A DNA stretch of 64,000 bases, from NCBI RefSeq assembly GCF_021130785.1, contig NW_025777530.1, positions 1 to 64,000 on the forward strand, written 5' to 3'. The DNA is from Homalodisca vitripennis. Its lineage: Eukaryota; Arthropoda; Insecta; Hemiptera; Cicadellidae. Of this stretch, positions 1 through 12,057 are shown in pieces. The notes beneath the pieces were generated by a model that made no database searches, was not told the origin of the DNA, and saw only the letters and a program-made list of their open reading frames with translations. How positions within the stretch are numbered: the first letter of the stretch is position 1; every line of letters begins with the position of its first letter. Position numbers and translations under genes: made by a program.

Positions 1-164
1 ATAAGTTACAGCTCAAAGATAGAAAGTGTTTAGAATTCCACTTATTAATTTGCAATAATGTTTGTTCTTACTTACTTATTGATAAATGCTATAATAATCA
101 CTGTTAAGAAAAACCACCTGCTTACTGTATGCTTAATAAAAATAAATATCTTAGGACGATTATT

Positions 165-292
165 TTTCAGTTGTTAGTATTGAACCGTTAACAGAGAAAT
201 CAATTTAATGATCCAACTCAATTGAGGGTGCATCAACATTATTAGGGGATGATGTGGTTTGAGCCGCAACCGCAGTATGCAGCACCCTGATA
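165..292 (+). repeat. Dispersed repeat family R1, copy 1
   Basis: This matches 10840-10968 in the same orientation. Shared blocks include AATGATCCAACTCA, ATTAGGGG, GCCGCAAC and the end CACCCTGATAA. Neither copy has a coding frame. It is probably a piece of a non-autonomous element, but no terminal repeats or target duplication are visible. Confidence 0.7.
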
Positions 293-616
293 AGGCTAGG
301 TGAGGGTATCATTGCACTTGTGATGTGTTTCTAACATTTCATGAAACTAGGTTGAATTTAGAAATTGTTCTTGTTATTACTCTTCTTTTTAAACATATTA
401 CCAGTTACACACGGCTGAAATATTATTTAAAAAAGTGTTTATTATATTAAAAATAACGTTCGAAAACTGCAAAGAGGAGCGATGGAAAACACTCAATATC
501 AGTGAATGGAATTGTATTGCTTTGAGTTTGTTTAGTTATACAGCATTTATTTCTTTCTCTCGCTTGAATGGATATTAATATTTTTTAAGGTTTTTGGTGT
601 TACAGAGTAGAAATTG

Positions 617-677
617 TAATGCAACCTCAGCTAAGCCTTTTACGGACATGTAATGTGGGATACTCCTACCTTTTTAA
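617..677 (+). repeat. Dispersed repeat family R6, copy 1
   Basis: It shares the block GCAACCTCAGCTAAGCC and the following 40 bases, more loosely, with 6526-6587. Related short pieces in the other orientation (GGCTTCGCTGAGGTC type) occur near 6965 and 13060. Confidence 0.5.
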
Positions 678-894
678 TATAAACTGATAGTAGTTTCAGG
701 TTTTTTACATATTGAATTCTATGTTATGTAAATTACACAACAAATTTAAATTACTACTTAATTATAAAATATTTTATCTCGCAGTATTAAAAGGAAATAC
801 TTTGAATTTCACCTGTTTTTTTTAATCACTATCAAAGTTAAATGTATAAAAGTCATTAAACTCAAAAACATATATGTCCACACTGGAATTCGTA

Positions 895-1046
895 CCTAAC
901 AAGTTAAATAAGCTCACTATTACCTATTTACTCGTAACTGTAGACCAAACACATCATCAAAGTTTAATGAGGACGCGCTGATGCGGATTAACAGCAGTCG
1001 CCCTTACAGAGGGGCTAATTACCCTAGTATACGTTAGCCGTTACGG
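895..1046 (+). repeat. Dispersed repeat family R2, copy 1
   Basis: The complement of this segment recurs at 52751-52902. Conserved blocks are CATCAAAGTTTAATGAGGA, TGCGGATTAA, CAGAGG and GGCTAATTACC. It is non-coding, about 150 bp, and the two copies are in opposite orientation. Confidence 0.7.
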
Positions 1047-1544
1047 AAGTTTAAATTAGATAATAAACTGTAGTAGGACTTGGACCATGTAAAATGTTTT
1101 TAGAGTGCAATTTTGGTGTTTATACATTGAAAATACAACCCTTCAGATTGTTTATGCTTTTGGGGTGGAAACAATGTTTGTATAACGCATCGAGTCATGT
1201 GTTTGATGATATTTAATTACATGTGATAGCTTATAAAACCGATGGTTATGTTTTAATGAAATAAAACTTTGTAACAATAAGTTAAAAATGTTTGCAACAC
1301 ACTCCATTCCTGCAAAATGGTGTTCTGCGTTTGATGACATAATTTATCACATTGTAACTATTACAAGGGTAAAGGGTGCTACATAGACACGTACTGTACT
1401 AAAACGTGAATCACTTACTTGGCCACACACTGTATAGTAAAATCAACATTTCTGAAATGTATTTAAAACAATTTACTGTAAACTAAATCTCGTAAGAATC
1501 ATTTTTGTAGTCAATTTGTCAATTTGATCCTATCACAGCGCTTC

Positions 1545-1672
1545 AGTGTTGCCAGCGGCTGCAAGAATGGACCTGTTATTGGTTCACTGCCGACACTTCT
1601 ACTGAGGTGAACCAATCAATTGGACGTATATGACTTTCCTCCCATTGTTTCATAAACCTAAGTTTTTATCAC
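1545..1672 (+). repeat. Dispersed repeat family R5, copy 1, with internal hairpin
   Basis: It matches 29951-30078 in the same orientation (shared GTTGCCAGCGGCTG, GTTATTGGTTCA and ACACTTCTACTGAG). It contains a perfect 10-bp inverted repeat, ATTGGTTCAC at 1578-1587 and GTGAACCAAT at 1607-1616, with a 19-nt loop. The hairpin is partly kept in the second copy. Confidence 0.7.
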
Positions 1673-2836
1673 TGTTAGGATTAAACTTACACACTTTTGT
1701 TTAGTTCTAGTAGCATCATCACATATTACTAGAAGTATGGCAATGAATAGTTTGTAATTTCTTATTGAAATCTCTATAATTTAGAATCAAAACTACATAC
1801 TTTATTTAGACGAGAGCATTAGTACTATTAAAAATAAACCTAGAATGCAAAGTTTATCTTGCATTTTCTACTAATTTAATAGTTTTTTCTATTTACTTTA
1901 TAAAAATTAACTATTATTAGGAGCCAATTTAACAACTGAAAGACAATAATTTAAATATTTTGCTCCTTATTTAATAAATGTGACTGTTACTGTGGTGGTT
2001 TTGACTAGAAAACCTATATTAAATTATTAAAATTAAACTGTATGGTCAGAAATTATTTTTTTTTACAAAATAATGAAAGTAGTAAAGGTACACTTTTTTC
2101 AGTCATGTTAGTGCGAAAATACTTAAATAGAATGATTAAGCTTTTACTAATATTTAGACCTAAAGTAGTTTTTTTTAACTAATAAAGTATTTATTTACTA
2201 ACATAACACCTATTTCCATGTTAACCCTGTGTTAAAAAATAAAATTTTGATATTATTATTATCAGTAAACCACTATCCACGTTATTTGTGATAATAACTA
2301 AGTTCTGGTTAACATTCGGGTTTTGTTTGTGACTACTAAGAATTACGCAAATGTGAAATGGTCTCCAACCTATTCGGATATAGTGAAAGATTTCTTGAAC
2401 GTAACAATTTTATTTCACAAATGCATTATTAAAAAAAATGTCAAATAACCATACGATGAAAGATTGCAGTTTTTAGTCTTCCGATTTAATTATGACAATA
2501 TATGTTATATAGTATCAAGTTCGTGTTCTAGCCTTAGCATAATTCTTTTATTACTGGTTTGGCAGTGTCACTGAATGTATTGGTGCTATTTCGCCACGCT
2601 CCAACTGCTCCAGTATTTGCAGATCGTAGCAGTATTTATACATGCTAAATTTGATAATATTTATCGAATCCGCATTGATTTTGTACATAGATACGTGTAT
2701 CATTTATTGGGAAGACTTTAATTCTTAAAGACACATCTTTACGCTTAAAAATAGTATGATTGTGACATAGGAGCTGTGAGTCCACAGTATCTCGCCCTAG
2801 TGTTACCAGTATCCAGGAATTGGTAATATCTTTGGA

Positions 2837-3515
2837 TATAGCCCCTGTCACCGAGGAGGAGGTGGCGCGCGTGAAAAGTTTAAAGCTATTTCAAGCAGTT
2901 AATGACATCATTAACACAATTGGTCAACTGTTCATTGCAAACAGGAATATTCCCATCAGATTTTTAAAACAGGAGAAATCATCATTCCAATTTTCGTAGA
3001 GGAGGATTTGTGGCTCATCAGAAAGTACCGTCCGATTTTCATTTTGCCAGTCTAAAGCAAAATCTTTGAGAAAATCTTTCTTGAAAAACTCAACTGTTTT
3101 TGGGAAAATTTGGAAATTCTCAGTCCTACTCAATGTGAGTTCAGAGAAAAAAAGTGTACAGCAGATGCTTCAACAATCTTTATTGAGCCCGTTGTCGATG
3201 GACTGGAGAGGCGTGTACTTCGATTTATCCAAACCATTCTACTGTGTGCAACATGAGACATTACTGCACAAGTTAAAAAGGTGCGGTGTTCGGGGTCTGC
3301 CATTAAAATGGGTTGAATCTTATCTTTTTGATAAAGAGCAGTGTGTGCAGATTTTGGACACCGCATCCTCAAAGAAAAAGATCATCTATAGAATCCCACA
3401 CGTATCTATCCTTGGTCCAATTCTCTTTTTTTTATTAATGTAAATTATCTGACCCACTCAATTAAAAAATGGAAAGGTGGTTCAGTATACGGATGGTATG
3501 ATTCTCCTTCTCATT
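2837..3515 (+). pseudogene. Decayed LINE reverse-transcriptase fragment
   Basis: This is a remnant of the reverse transcriptase of a CR1/L2-like non-LTR retrotransposon. Pieces that still read are a TEEEV linker (about 2850), a degenerate KYRPI motif (about 3025-3040), the FDLSKPFYCVQHETLLHKL block (RT motif A, 3212-3272) and GVRGLPLKW. The ILGPILF block follows (3408-3430), with a ruined YADD region (about 3485-3500). The usual motif A sequence is FDLSKAFDCVDH, so its second aspartate is lost. Several frame changes and stops are present, and there is no ORF1, endonuclease or 3' end. The longest open piece is 3066-3443. It is closest in wording to the LINE at 55.8-57.0 kb, but the family assignment is an inference. 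Confidence 0.8.
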
Positions 3516-4639
3516 TAGTAAACCTACAAGTTTATTTTATAATAGGTAGCTAAATTTAAGAATTGCATTAAATGATTTTTATTTATTATTACAATTTAAA
3601 CAATAGATCAGCTTTGTAAGATTTATTTATAAAATTCATCACAACGTCAAAGTGTTTGTAACATTACGCGTTATTTTTATATTATATAAGTACACAAATA
3701 ACCTCGGTTCTATTTTCAACACTATTAATATCACAAACAAATTATTAATATGCATATACAATTATTAAAAATTATTTGATGGTTTGAGGGTTTAAACGTG
3801 AAAAAACCTATGATATCAGTTGTTTTACACTGTATAAAAAAACAACAATCGTGAAAGATATTGAGTTCCTTTTTATTGCACACCCATATACGAGCTTATT
3901 TAAAATGTTTAAATGGTGTTCCCATTTACACCCATATTTTATCAATCCATCCACTTGCCTATGATACATGTACTATGTACTGAAACAATAGAAAAAAGGA
4001 ACAATAAAATATTTTGAAAAAAATTTAAGCAATCTATAAAAAACAGGGAAAACATTTAATTTGGTTTAAGTGTTTATTTCCTGTTGCCATGGTTACTTGG
4101 TGGCATGTGCAAAATCGGAGTTACAGTCCTCAGGATGCCGTAAGATGAACTATTACCGTAAAAACCTCCAAAATCTGATATATGGTCAGGATATGTCAGT
4201 AAACCCAATGAAAGATAAAGGAATTTTGAGAAACGCTATATTTTTAGTATAAAGAGCTAATTTTCCCTGTTATCAATTAGTTATTACTTTGAAAATCCCT
4301 TTTAGCCTGTCACGTACTACACCCCAATGGCGTAAAGTCACGTTTCGTCAACGTCACCAGCTTGCGGAAGTTTGGAATAGTTAGTTACCTAAACAAAACT
4401 GTTGTAAACGTATTTTACGCTTTCTGTATTTGATAGCTGAAATAGACGGTCACCGTTTTGATAAGTTTTGCAGGAATGGTAAAAAGACATTACCTCGTAC
4501 TAAAAATAGCTTTTTTGTCTGTAATAAAATAACTACATGGGGAAGGATAACGAAGACATAGAATAGATGGTGTTTACTCCTGCAATAGCATCTCTCATTA
4601 AACAATAAACCAAAATCACATAGAGAGCCTGGAACTTGA

Positions 4640-4870
4640 TTGATAGTAAAGCTCAGTAGTAGTTAGTTGCCTCAGGCCATTAGTTTCCTATGAGCATCTG
4701 TATGATCTTTGATTATATTGTACTTGCAACGTGCAAGCCTCTCTCCCAATCCGACATCAGACACGAGCTCTACAGTGATATCTTTTCAATTTACTCGTCC
4801 ACAAATGTTCAGTTCTATGGTAGCTCCATAGGACTTCCTAACATCATTAATTAAGATATCAGAACAGCAA
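4640..4870 (+). repeat. Dispersed repeat family R10, copy 1
   Basis: It shares the blocks CCATTAGTTTC, ATGATCTTTG, ACATCAGACAC, TCTACAGTGATATCT and AGGACTTCCT with 13680-13905. A more diverged form occurs in both tandem units of the LINE locus (18270-18460 and 21248-21425). It is non-coding and its class is unknown. Confidence 0.65.
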
Positions 4871-5818
4871 TTTATAAAACAACACAATTCAGGATAGTGG
4901 CAGTATAGGAATTCATTACTTAATAGAAAACATCACAAAGACTTCTATATGTCATTAGCCTTTTGATGTACACAATGAACTGTGTGTTTTAAAATATTCT
5001 GTGTCATGTTCATGGATTGTCTATATGGACTGAATGTATTTATGACTTTTCATATATGATAATGACAAAAGTTAACTAACCTAATGTAGCCCACTAGATA
5101 GTTAAAAATTACAGTTAGTTGAAGATTGAGTTCAGATTTTCCACTGTCAGAATAATATGATACTGTCACAATGGTAATCTTTCGATCGGTTTGCTTTCTT
5201 CATATCAAAATTAAATGTCTCATTTAGTGCTACTTTTTCAAGACTTTTCTTTTATTTAATAAACAAGAAACGCAATTTTTTAAAGAAATGTTCCTATCCC
5301 AGTTCACTTCGTGATGCAATTTACTTTCTATAACCTGTAATATTGAAACCAGTTTTGAATAGGTGGAGGATTATTTTACGTCTAGCGTATCAGGAAGTCT
5401 AAGTATTGTTTTTTTCTTAATAAAAGTCTCAGAACTGAATAAGAACAAAGGTGCTTGATTTGTCACTTATCGTGCACAAATCATTATCATCACAAATCAT
5501 AATCATTATAAATAACTAAGAAATTTTAAAATCATTTTAACCAGTTGAATATCTTAGGCATAAGACAGCTGTGTTGATGACCAAACAGTTATTTGAGTGG
5601 ATTTTAATTTGAACATAGATTACTATTTTGTACTTTTCGTTAATTCAAATCCCTATTAGCTCAAGATCCTATAAAATAATTAAGACCAGTTGGACGATTT
5701 TTTTAATAGAAAAAAAGTGGAGAAAGTGTATGTATTTACAAGTATTTTACTTAATACTATATCACGGTAACAATAGAATGTACTGACAGTATGACGTGAG
5801 AATGCCTTTTGTCTCCCA

Positions 5819-5982
5819 CAGTATTGGACGTTGTATCAAAGCGGTTGGAGAGAGAGGATCTCTCTCAGGCGGGATTGATTTCTCTGTGAGACCCAACCGT
5901 TATACGATAACACTAATACGCGCTAATGGCTCCTTTGTAGGAATATCAAGTTAATCTTCAGCCCAATCCAAATGTAGATCAA
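5819..5982 (+). repeat. Dispersed repeat family R3, copy 1
   Basis: It recurs at 16860-17002 (opposite strand) and 54920-55080 (same strand). Conserved parts are TTGTATCAAAG, GGTTG followed by an AGAGAGAT-like run, TTCTCTxTGTGAG, GATAACAC, GCTCCTTTGTA and GATCTTCAG. The three copies are clearly diverged. The element is 140-165 bp, non-coding and of unknown class. Confidence 0.7.
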
Positions 5983-6257
5983 AGAAATTTCAGCCGAGTA
6001 GGTGTCAGGTAAAATTACATTATTTTCTAAACGAATTGTAAGTGAAGATTGTAGTTTGGAATTTCTGAAGACAATTTTAAACCCTTAAGACTTCGGTTAT
6101 TAGGTTTTTTAGTACAAACATCCTATAGCTTCACTCCATACCCAAATGATCCATTTTATTTCGATTTGGAATTAATTTAATATCCTGGATAGGTGTGTCT
6201 AGGTCTTTATGCTTGAGCTAACTCTAACACAGACTTTATAAATTAAAGATATTTTTT

Positions 6258-6440
6258 TTTTGGCTGATTCATTAACAAAGCCACTCAAGAATCTGAAAAA
6301 ATTGTCTTTCTGTATATTTTGTTTCCTCGGACAAATGTCCGACCGCACCTTCATTCATGTCCGTTGCTTCATTCATTAAAAGCAACATCGACATCGATGA
6401 TGGTGCATTTCACACCATGTGATTTGGCTAAGCGTTGTCT
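6258..6440 (+). repeat. Dispersed repeat family R7, copy 1
   Basis: It resembles 52378-52560 in the same orientation. The left end (TTGGCTGATTC, CAAAGCCACT, GAAACTGAAAA-like, TTTCTTTATAT-like) and the right end (TGGGATTTGGCTGAG-like) are kept, while the middle has diverged. Confidence 0.5.
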
Positions 6441-6525
6441 AACATTTTTACACGTTTACACGTTTTAACATGTGACATAGAACTACATTTAACTTAATAA
6501 AACAAGCAAAACAGTTAAAAATTTT

Positions 6526-6587
6526 GTATGCAACCTCAGCTAAGCCTGTTACCCGATACGTTGTTTGGTTTACTCTTACCTTGCACT
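6526..6587 (+). repeat. Dispersed repeat family R6, copy 2
   Basis: This is the same short family as 617-677, recognised by GCAACCTCAGCTAAGCC followed by TGTTAC and a TTACTCTTACCTT-like end. Confidence 0.5.
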
Positions 6588-8101
6588 GTATTGTAAAATC
6601 ATTTATCTACCGTATAGTCTTCACATTGCTCTATTCAATTATATCCATGGATGTCGCAGAGCTGGTAACTGCAGATTGAGTACATAATATTGATAACAGT
6701 GTGACGAATCTGAGGCGGGATATTACGGCAGCTTGGACTGTAGTGATTGTAGATTTTTAGTAGAATTAAATGTGCATTTTGCACTGAATTGGACCTATAT
6801 GTATGGGCATACATATGTAGTCATGACTATAGCACGAAAATCTCTAGAAAATTATCATGTTTTAGGATAATATAGATTGAGATTTTAAAAAAATATGAAT
6901 TTATATTTGTATACTTTTTTTATTACCAATGTATTAGTAAATCACACCGGTTACCGCTTAATAGGCTTCGCTGAGGTCACATTCTAAATTTAAAATGTAT
7001 ACCTCCTTTCATTTTCAAGATGTCTTCCGAAAAACAGTGATGCTTGATGTCTAATTTTACATCCCCCTGGCGGGCGAAAGGAATTTTTTATGATTACTCA
7101 GTGATAGATTTGAATGAGACTAAACCAAATTTAATCGTTGGGTATCAATATCATACAACTTATTCTTGTCCATACAGAAATACATTGTAATGCAAAAATT
7201 TTACGTTTAAAGATGAAATATTTCTCTAGATATCTTTCCAAATGATATATTCAAACTTTTTCATTAAATAGGGTCTCGTAGCAGTTAAAAAATGTTGAAC
7301 ACCTCTTCTTTTTAATCTATGCCACACAAAGAGATAGGAAACGATTATTTTGGAGAAATTAAACTACATATGTAAATATCTCACATGTTAAAATCTCATA
7401 TGCTTGTATTCAGTTTGCTTACAAATTGATTTATTCTGATACTTCATCGTTGCTATCATTATCACCCACAAGACCAATTCAAAAATATTTGCTAACGTTC
7501 AGCCAATGGAGTAACATTCAGTGTTTGTATTATACAAATGAAGCTTCATGCACAATCGCAAACTATGGGTCAATTCGATTTCGAGATATTGTGTGGACTG
7601 ACAACCTGAAATAATAGCCAAAATCGTTACATGATTTTAGAATAATTGTACAAGACTCTAATCTCGTAAAAATTTTGCAGAAATATTCCATGTGTTTATA
7701 ATGCCTTGTATCTAAAATAAGAGATATTCATTCATGGAAAGAACCACCAAATTAAAGGTGCAATTTTCTGTTTTTCGGAACGAAAAATACTTCACTCATT
7801 TAAGATTTCAGCCATAAAAAATCCATTTTTGGATAAACATAATTTACTTTTCATAAAATAGAATAACTCTCTTTAACATTTGACTTATTAACACGTGCAG
7901 CCTAACTATCATAACATTTTATTATGTATTTAATATTAATGTTTTCCTTAAAGCTAAAGTGATTTATTATCGAAGAAAAACTTCTTTCTACTCCAGAAAA
8001 TGTATACAAATATCAATACTTAAATACCTATACACTTCCAACAATAATAAGTCAATGTACCTAGCGCCAAACCATTGTTATATGAGTATCGTCATGTTTC
8101 A

Positions 8102-8347
8102 ACTCAGACACTACAATTACAGGAATAACTATCAGTAGTTATAAAAATTTCTGTGGCAACACTCATGAAGTGCTCGTTTCTGATGAGACAAACAAGAAAC
8201 CACAAGATGAAAATAAACTTTGTTTTCATAAAACAAACAAGACTAAACAAAGCCGAGTGGAAAGCTCTTGCCATGATACTTGAGGCGATATTGAATTTAT
8301 CAAGGACCAGTCTCAACAAAGTGTCTGTTGTGAGGTTCATTGCAACA
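8102..8347 (-). repeat. Dispersed repeat family R4, copy 1 (78-codon open frame)
   Basis: The complement of this segment recurs at 32549-32793. On the minus strand it is open for 78 codons (8104-8340), beginning MNLTTDTLLRLVLDKFNIAS. The other copy follows the same frame for about 37 codons and then stops. The frame may be chance, or a leftover of an exon or transposase. I do not recognise the protein. Confidence 0.65.
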
Positions 8348-9224
8348 GGTTTTTAAATAAATATATTGCCAAATAACACCGTATACTCGTAAACTCTTGT
8401 AGAGCTCATCCATTTCGTGTAAGTACATTTTATAAAATAACCCAACATATTACAAAATGAAGCCATCAGTTGAAGGTTTGGAATATATCTGTTGATTTGT
8501 TATTATTATTATATTTTCATAAATAGAATTTTTTAAATTCATATTTTGCTCATATAAATGTATATACAAATTTAGAATCCAAACTAAACAGAAATTTCTT
8601 AGTTTGAAATATTAAATGAATCGGTTGTAATATTATTTACGTTAAATGGACATTTTTGTTTTACTTATATGGATTTCTTTAATGCTTAAATTATGTTTAA
8701 GCCTCCTTATAGACAACTCTTGTTATCTTTCCATCAGGATAAATATTTCTAGACAACTAAAGGAACTCACTCTATTACAAGAAATATAAAATTAATTGTC
8801 AACGTGAGAAATATGTATGGAAATTCAAAACAATTCATGTTATTATAATTATTTTAATTTAACCTCATTGTAAAGAAAACTCTAAAATTAAATTTAATCC
8901 TTTTGTTTTCTAAAAGAAAATCCAATGGAATGAATGATAAAGTAACGTTTATTTTTAAAATTGTATATCTGTCACAAAAAGTAATATTCATAATATATTT
9001 TAATCAAAAATTAGAAGAGCCTTTATTTTCTCTACAGTCTCAATAAATATATTATGTAGAACGGGGAACCTTGTCTACTGCGTTAGTTATATCAGTCTAT
9101 CAGCCACTTTTCTGGAAAAGGAATTCCAAATGGACTGCTTGCCTATTACATTATATAGTGTGCATTTAGGCTACCCCTAGTTATTAGAAGAGTGTTTGGA
9201 ACAACGTAGAAGTAGTATTGATTG

Positions 9225-9290
9225 TAATAGTAGTATAGTGAAGTAGAATAGAAGAAGCATTGAAGTAGTATAGTGCTATCAGTGTAGTAT
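9225..9290. repeat. Low-complexity AGTAGTATAGTG-like stretch
   Basis: This purine/T-rich low-complexity DNA contains AGTAGTATAGTG twice and many AGAAG/AGTAG words. The Tyr-rich open frame on the complement is a composition artefact. Confidence 0.5.
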
Positions 9291-10839
9291 GGAAAACCTT
9301 TTCTATTTTCAAAGTTTTTTTTTATCAAGGAACAAATTATTTATAACTTCACCTATGCTTACTTTTTCAAGTATCCCTTATGAGATGGCTCTTTCATGTT
9401 TGCCTCTCAGGTAAAGTATAGTAGTTGTGAGAGTAATAGTATATTTGTGTAAAATGTATTCAAGTGGTTTAAAATAAAAAGTTAAATAAGTTAGTAAAAA
9501 TGTTAAAGTTTGTTGGCAAAACGAAGGGACAAAGTTGGCCTCTGCTTGTTTTTGTGAGGTATAATTACCATCAGGAGTGCATTAAAAGCATTAAACTTAA
9601 TAAAAATGTATATCTTCACTAAGTAAAAAACTTTAATGATTGACAGGCTACGATATGAAACATTTAAGTGCAAAAAGTGTATTTTATTAATATCAATATT
9701 ATTACAAGGTAGAGTGATTTTAATTTGATTATTATTATCTACAGACTGTGATTCAAGCAGTGTGCTCAGCCCGGCAATGAGAAATGGAAGACTATAATCA
9801 CGTAACCAAAATGCTAGTATTCTCAATGTCCAAATTTCAATTCAGGACAGTTACACATATTTTATTATTTTAAAAAAATTATTTTTGCTATTATATAATT
9901 ATACTTACTTAAAGCAATCTGTATTATAGGAAATATTAGAGTATTATGAATCTTTACAAAGTTCATAATTTGAAACTATTTACTAAAGCATTGTAATGCT
10001 AATGAAGGAAGTTGAGCAGTCTTGCAGTAATTGTCCGGAGAAAGCAATCGTGATCTAACCGTAATTGAGGCCATTAATATTGTCAGATTCTCACACTGGC
10101 AACATACTGCGTGAACGTGTCGATCTGTCCAATTAGTGAAGGAAAAGTATAAGACTGCTTTGCGTTTTCTTATTTATATAATTAATTAATTATTAATGTA
10201 AGGCGTGTTGTATACAAAGACACTAAATAATTACTGTAAATATACTGCGTAAACTTTTTTTTAATTACTTTGGGGTGAAGTATCCTCCAATTTTTTAGGT
10301 AATATAAACCCAAATAAAGACACATTGCAAGTCATTATAATGTTTAATGTGTATGTTAATAAAGTATAATAATATTAATTTAAATATATTTCTTCATAAA
10401 AATTAAAGATGCGTTAAAAATGTTTAAACACCCCAATTCCTTATCAAACATGTATTTAAGGAATAACCTTTTTCAACTTTACAGCCCCTGTATGTACACC
10501 ATACTGGATAAACACTTCAAAATCTTTAACTATTACTTTTGGGTGAAATGTCAAACCCATATAAACATATTATAAGACATTATAGTGTTAAAAAACGCAT
10601 GTAACTAACAATATTCTAATATTAATTTAATGTAAATGACAAGTTTTCAATCAAGTATTGTATATTATAATAAAAATATTAGTAAATTTGATTTTTTTAA
10701 ACACACGCTAGTAGGTGTTAATAAAAAAGTAGGTGTAAATAATACCATTAATTATTTTTACTTATATTAAAATAATTACTGTAAAGTACAATAAAAATAT
10801 TTACTGTGATTAAAAAAACTATTTATTCGCAGATGGCAT

Positions 10840-10968
10840 TTTCAGTTGGTATAATTAAACCGTTTGTAGAGAAACCAAACTAATGATCCAACTCATATGA
10901 GGGTGAGTCAACATCATTAGGGGTTGTCGTGGTTTAAGCCGCAACTCCGCTAGACTACACCCTGATAA
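10840..10968 (+). repeat. Dispersed repeat family R1, copy 2
   Basis: This is a direct-orientation partner of 165-292. The two align over about 128 bp with mostly substitutions. Confidence 0.7.
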
Positions 10969-11526
10969 CAAACGCCGTTAAGTACGTCAATCATTACCAC
11001 TGCGTGTTTTTCATTTCGTGCTACTAAGTTACATTTACGATATTTGTGATGTTAAGCTTCTGTATAAAATAGGACATTTCAGTCAAATGACTTACGTATC
11101 AAAAATACTAACGAGAACAAATATTTCAATCTGTAAGAAGTAGAATACAGAATTTTAAAATTACATAAGTTTTTACAAAAATTATTCATTATATTCATTA
11201 AAATTATTTTAAAATATTCGAAATATTTTCTAATGACAATTTAATGTTTAATCCTAACCGTTATCAAATAAAAATTAATATAATAGTGTCTTTTTCAAAT
11301 TCCTTGCGTGTTATTGCTATATTTCTTAAATAAACAATTGAAAATAACTATAATATTTACCATAGTTTAGTAATTGTGTAAAATTATATTATTTTACATT
11401 GTCCGTTTTAAGTTTAAAATTCGTATAATAAAATTATACCGTAACAAGATATTATTATTTCGTTTTATATTGTTTGAGTAGTTATTGAAATAATAATTGC
11501 TATTGAATCTTTTTTAGGTTTAAAAT

Positions 11527-12057
11527 AATAATAATAATAATATAATAATCTTTATTGCGTACACAATTTAAGAAAATCAATATACATGTAGTAAAATAAA
11601 TTTAACAGTGTAAACCAATTTAAATACACACGTCATTTCACTTATTAAGAATTTTTTAACTATGGTGTTCCACAATTTAGAACAGAACTAAAGGACTTGA
11701 CAAATTCATTTCAATTAAATTCACATTTAACCCCAGCGGCTCATCATAAACTCTTCAACAGAGTAGAACACCCTCTACACCAATAGGTTTCTCCTCAATC
11801 AAGATTTGAATTTTTTAGGATCATTTAAATTTTTTATTTCATCAGGGAGCTTATTTATCAACGCCGACCTCGGATGGTAACCGTTTGTACGTGGCAGTTC
11901 TGTGCTGTTGAATATGGAAGTTGTCCCAGCCCTTAGTCGCATATTCTGAAAGTCCCTACCTTGGACCAACTCACACTTGAATCGGCAGTACAGATAAACG
12001 TCGAGGATATAGAGACAGGACAAAGTAAGCAATTCAAGCTCTGTGAAGGAAACTTCT
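11527..12057 (-). pseudogene. LINE A 3' fragment, 5'-truncated
   Basis: This is the C-terminal end of a LINE reverse-transcriptase protein plus 3' untranslated sequence, on the minus strand. The readable part (12057 down to about 11800) carries LLTLSCLYILD, the KCELVQG block and LINKLPDEIK. These align with the same region of the copies at 15540-16180 and 55790-57015. The element ends in AATAAAGATTATTA followed by an imperfect (ATT)n run on the complement (11527-11551). 5' truncation with a short-repeat tail is normal for LINE insertion. One or more frame breaks follow the FKS residues near 11800. Confidence 0.8.

Larger units (their letters stand above)
1..2836. other. Gene-free AT-rich DNA with dispersed repeats
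   Basis: No open frame here looks like a protein. The stretch contains members of four short repeat families that recur elsewhere in the window (165-292, 617-677, 895-1046, 1545-1672). The rest is AT-rich and not recognised. Confidence 0.6.
3516..11526. other. Long gene-free stretch
   Basis: There are no convincing genes in 8 kb. The short open frames have no recognisable domains and AT-rich composition. Members of dispersed families lie at 4640-4870, 5819-5982, 6258-6440, 6526-6587, 8102-8347 and 10840-10968, and low-complexity DNA lies near 9225-9290. Confidence 0.55.
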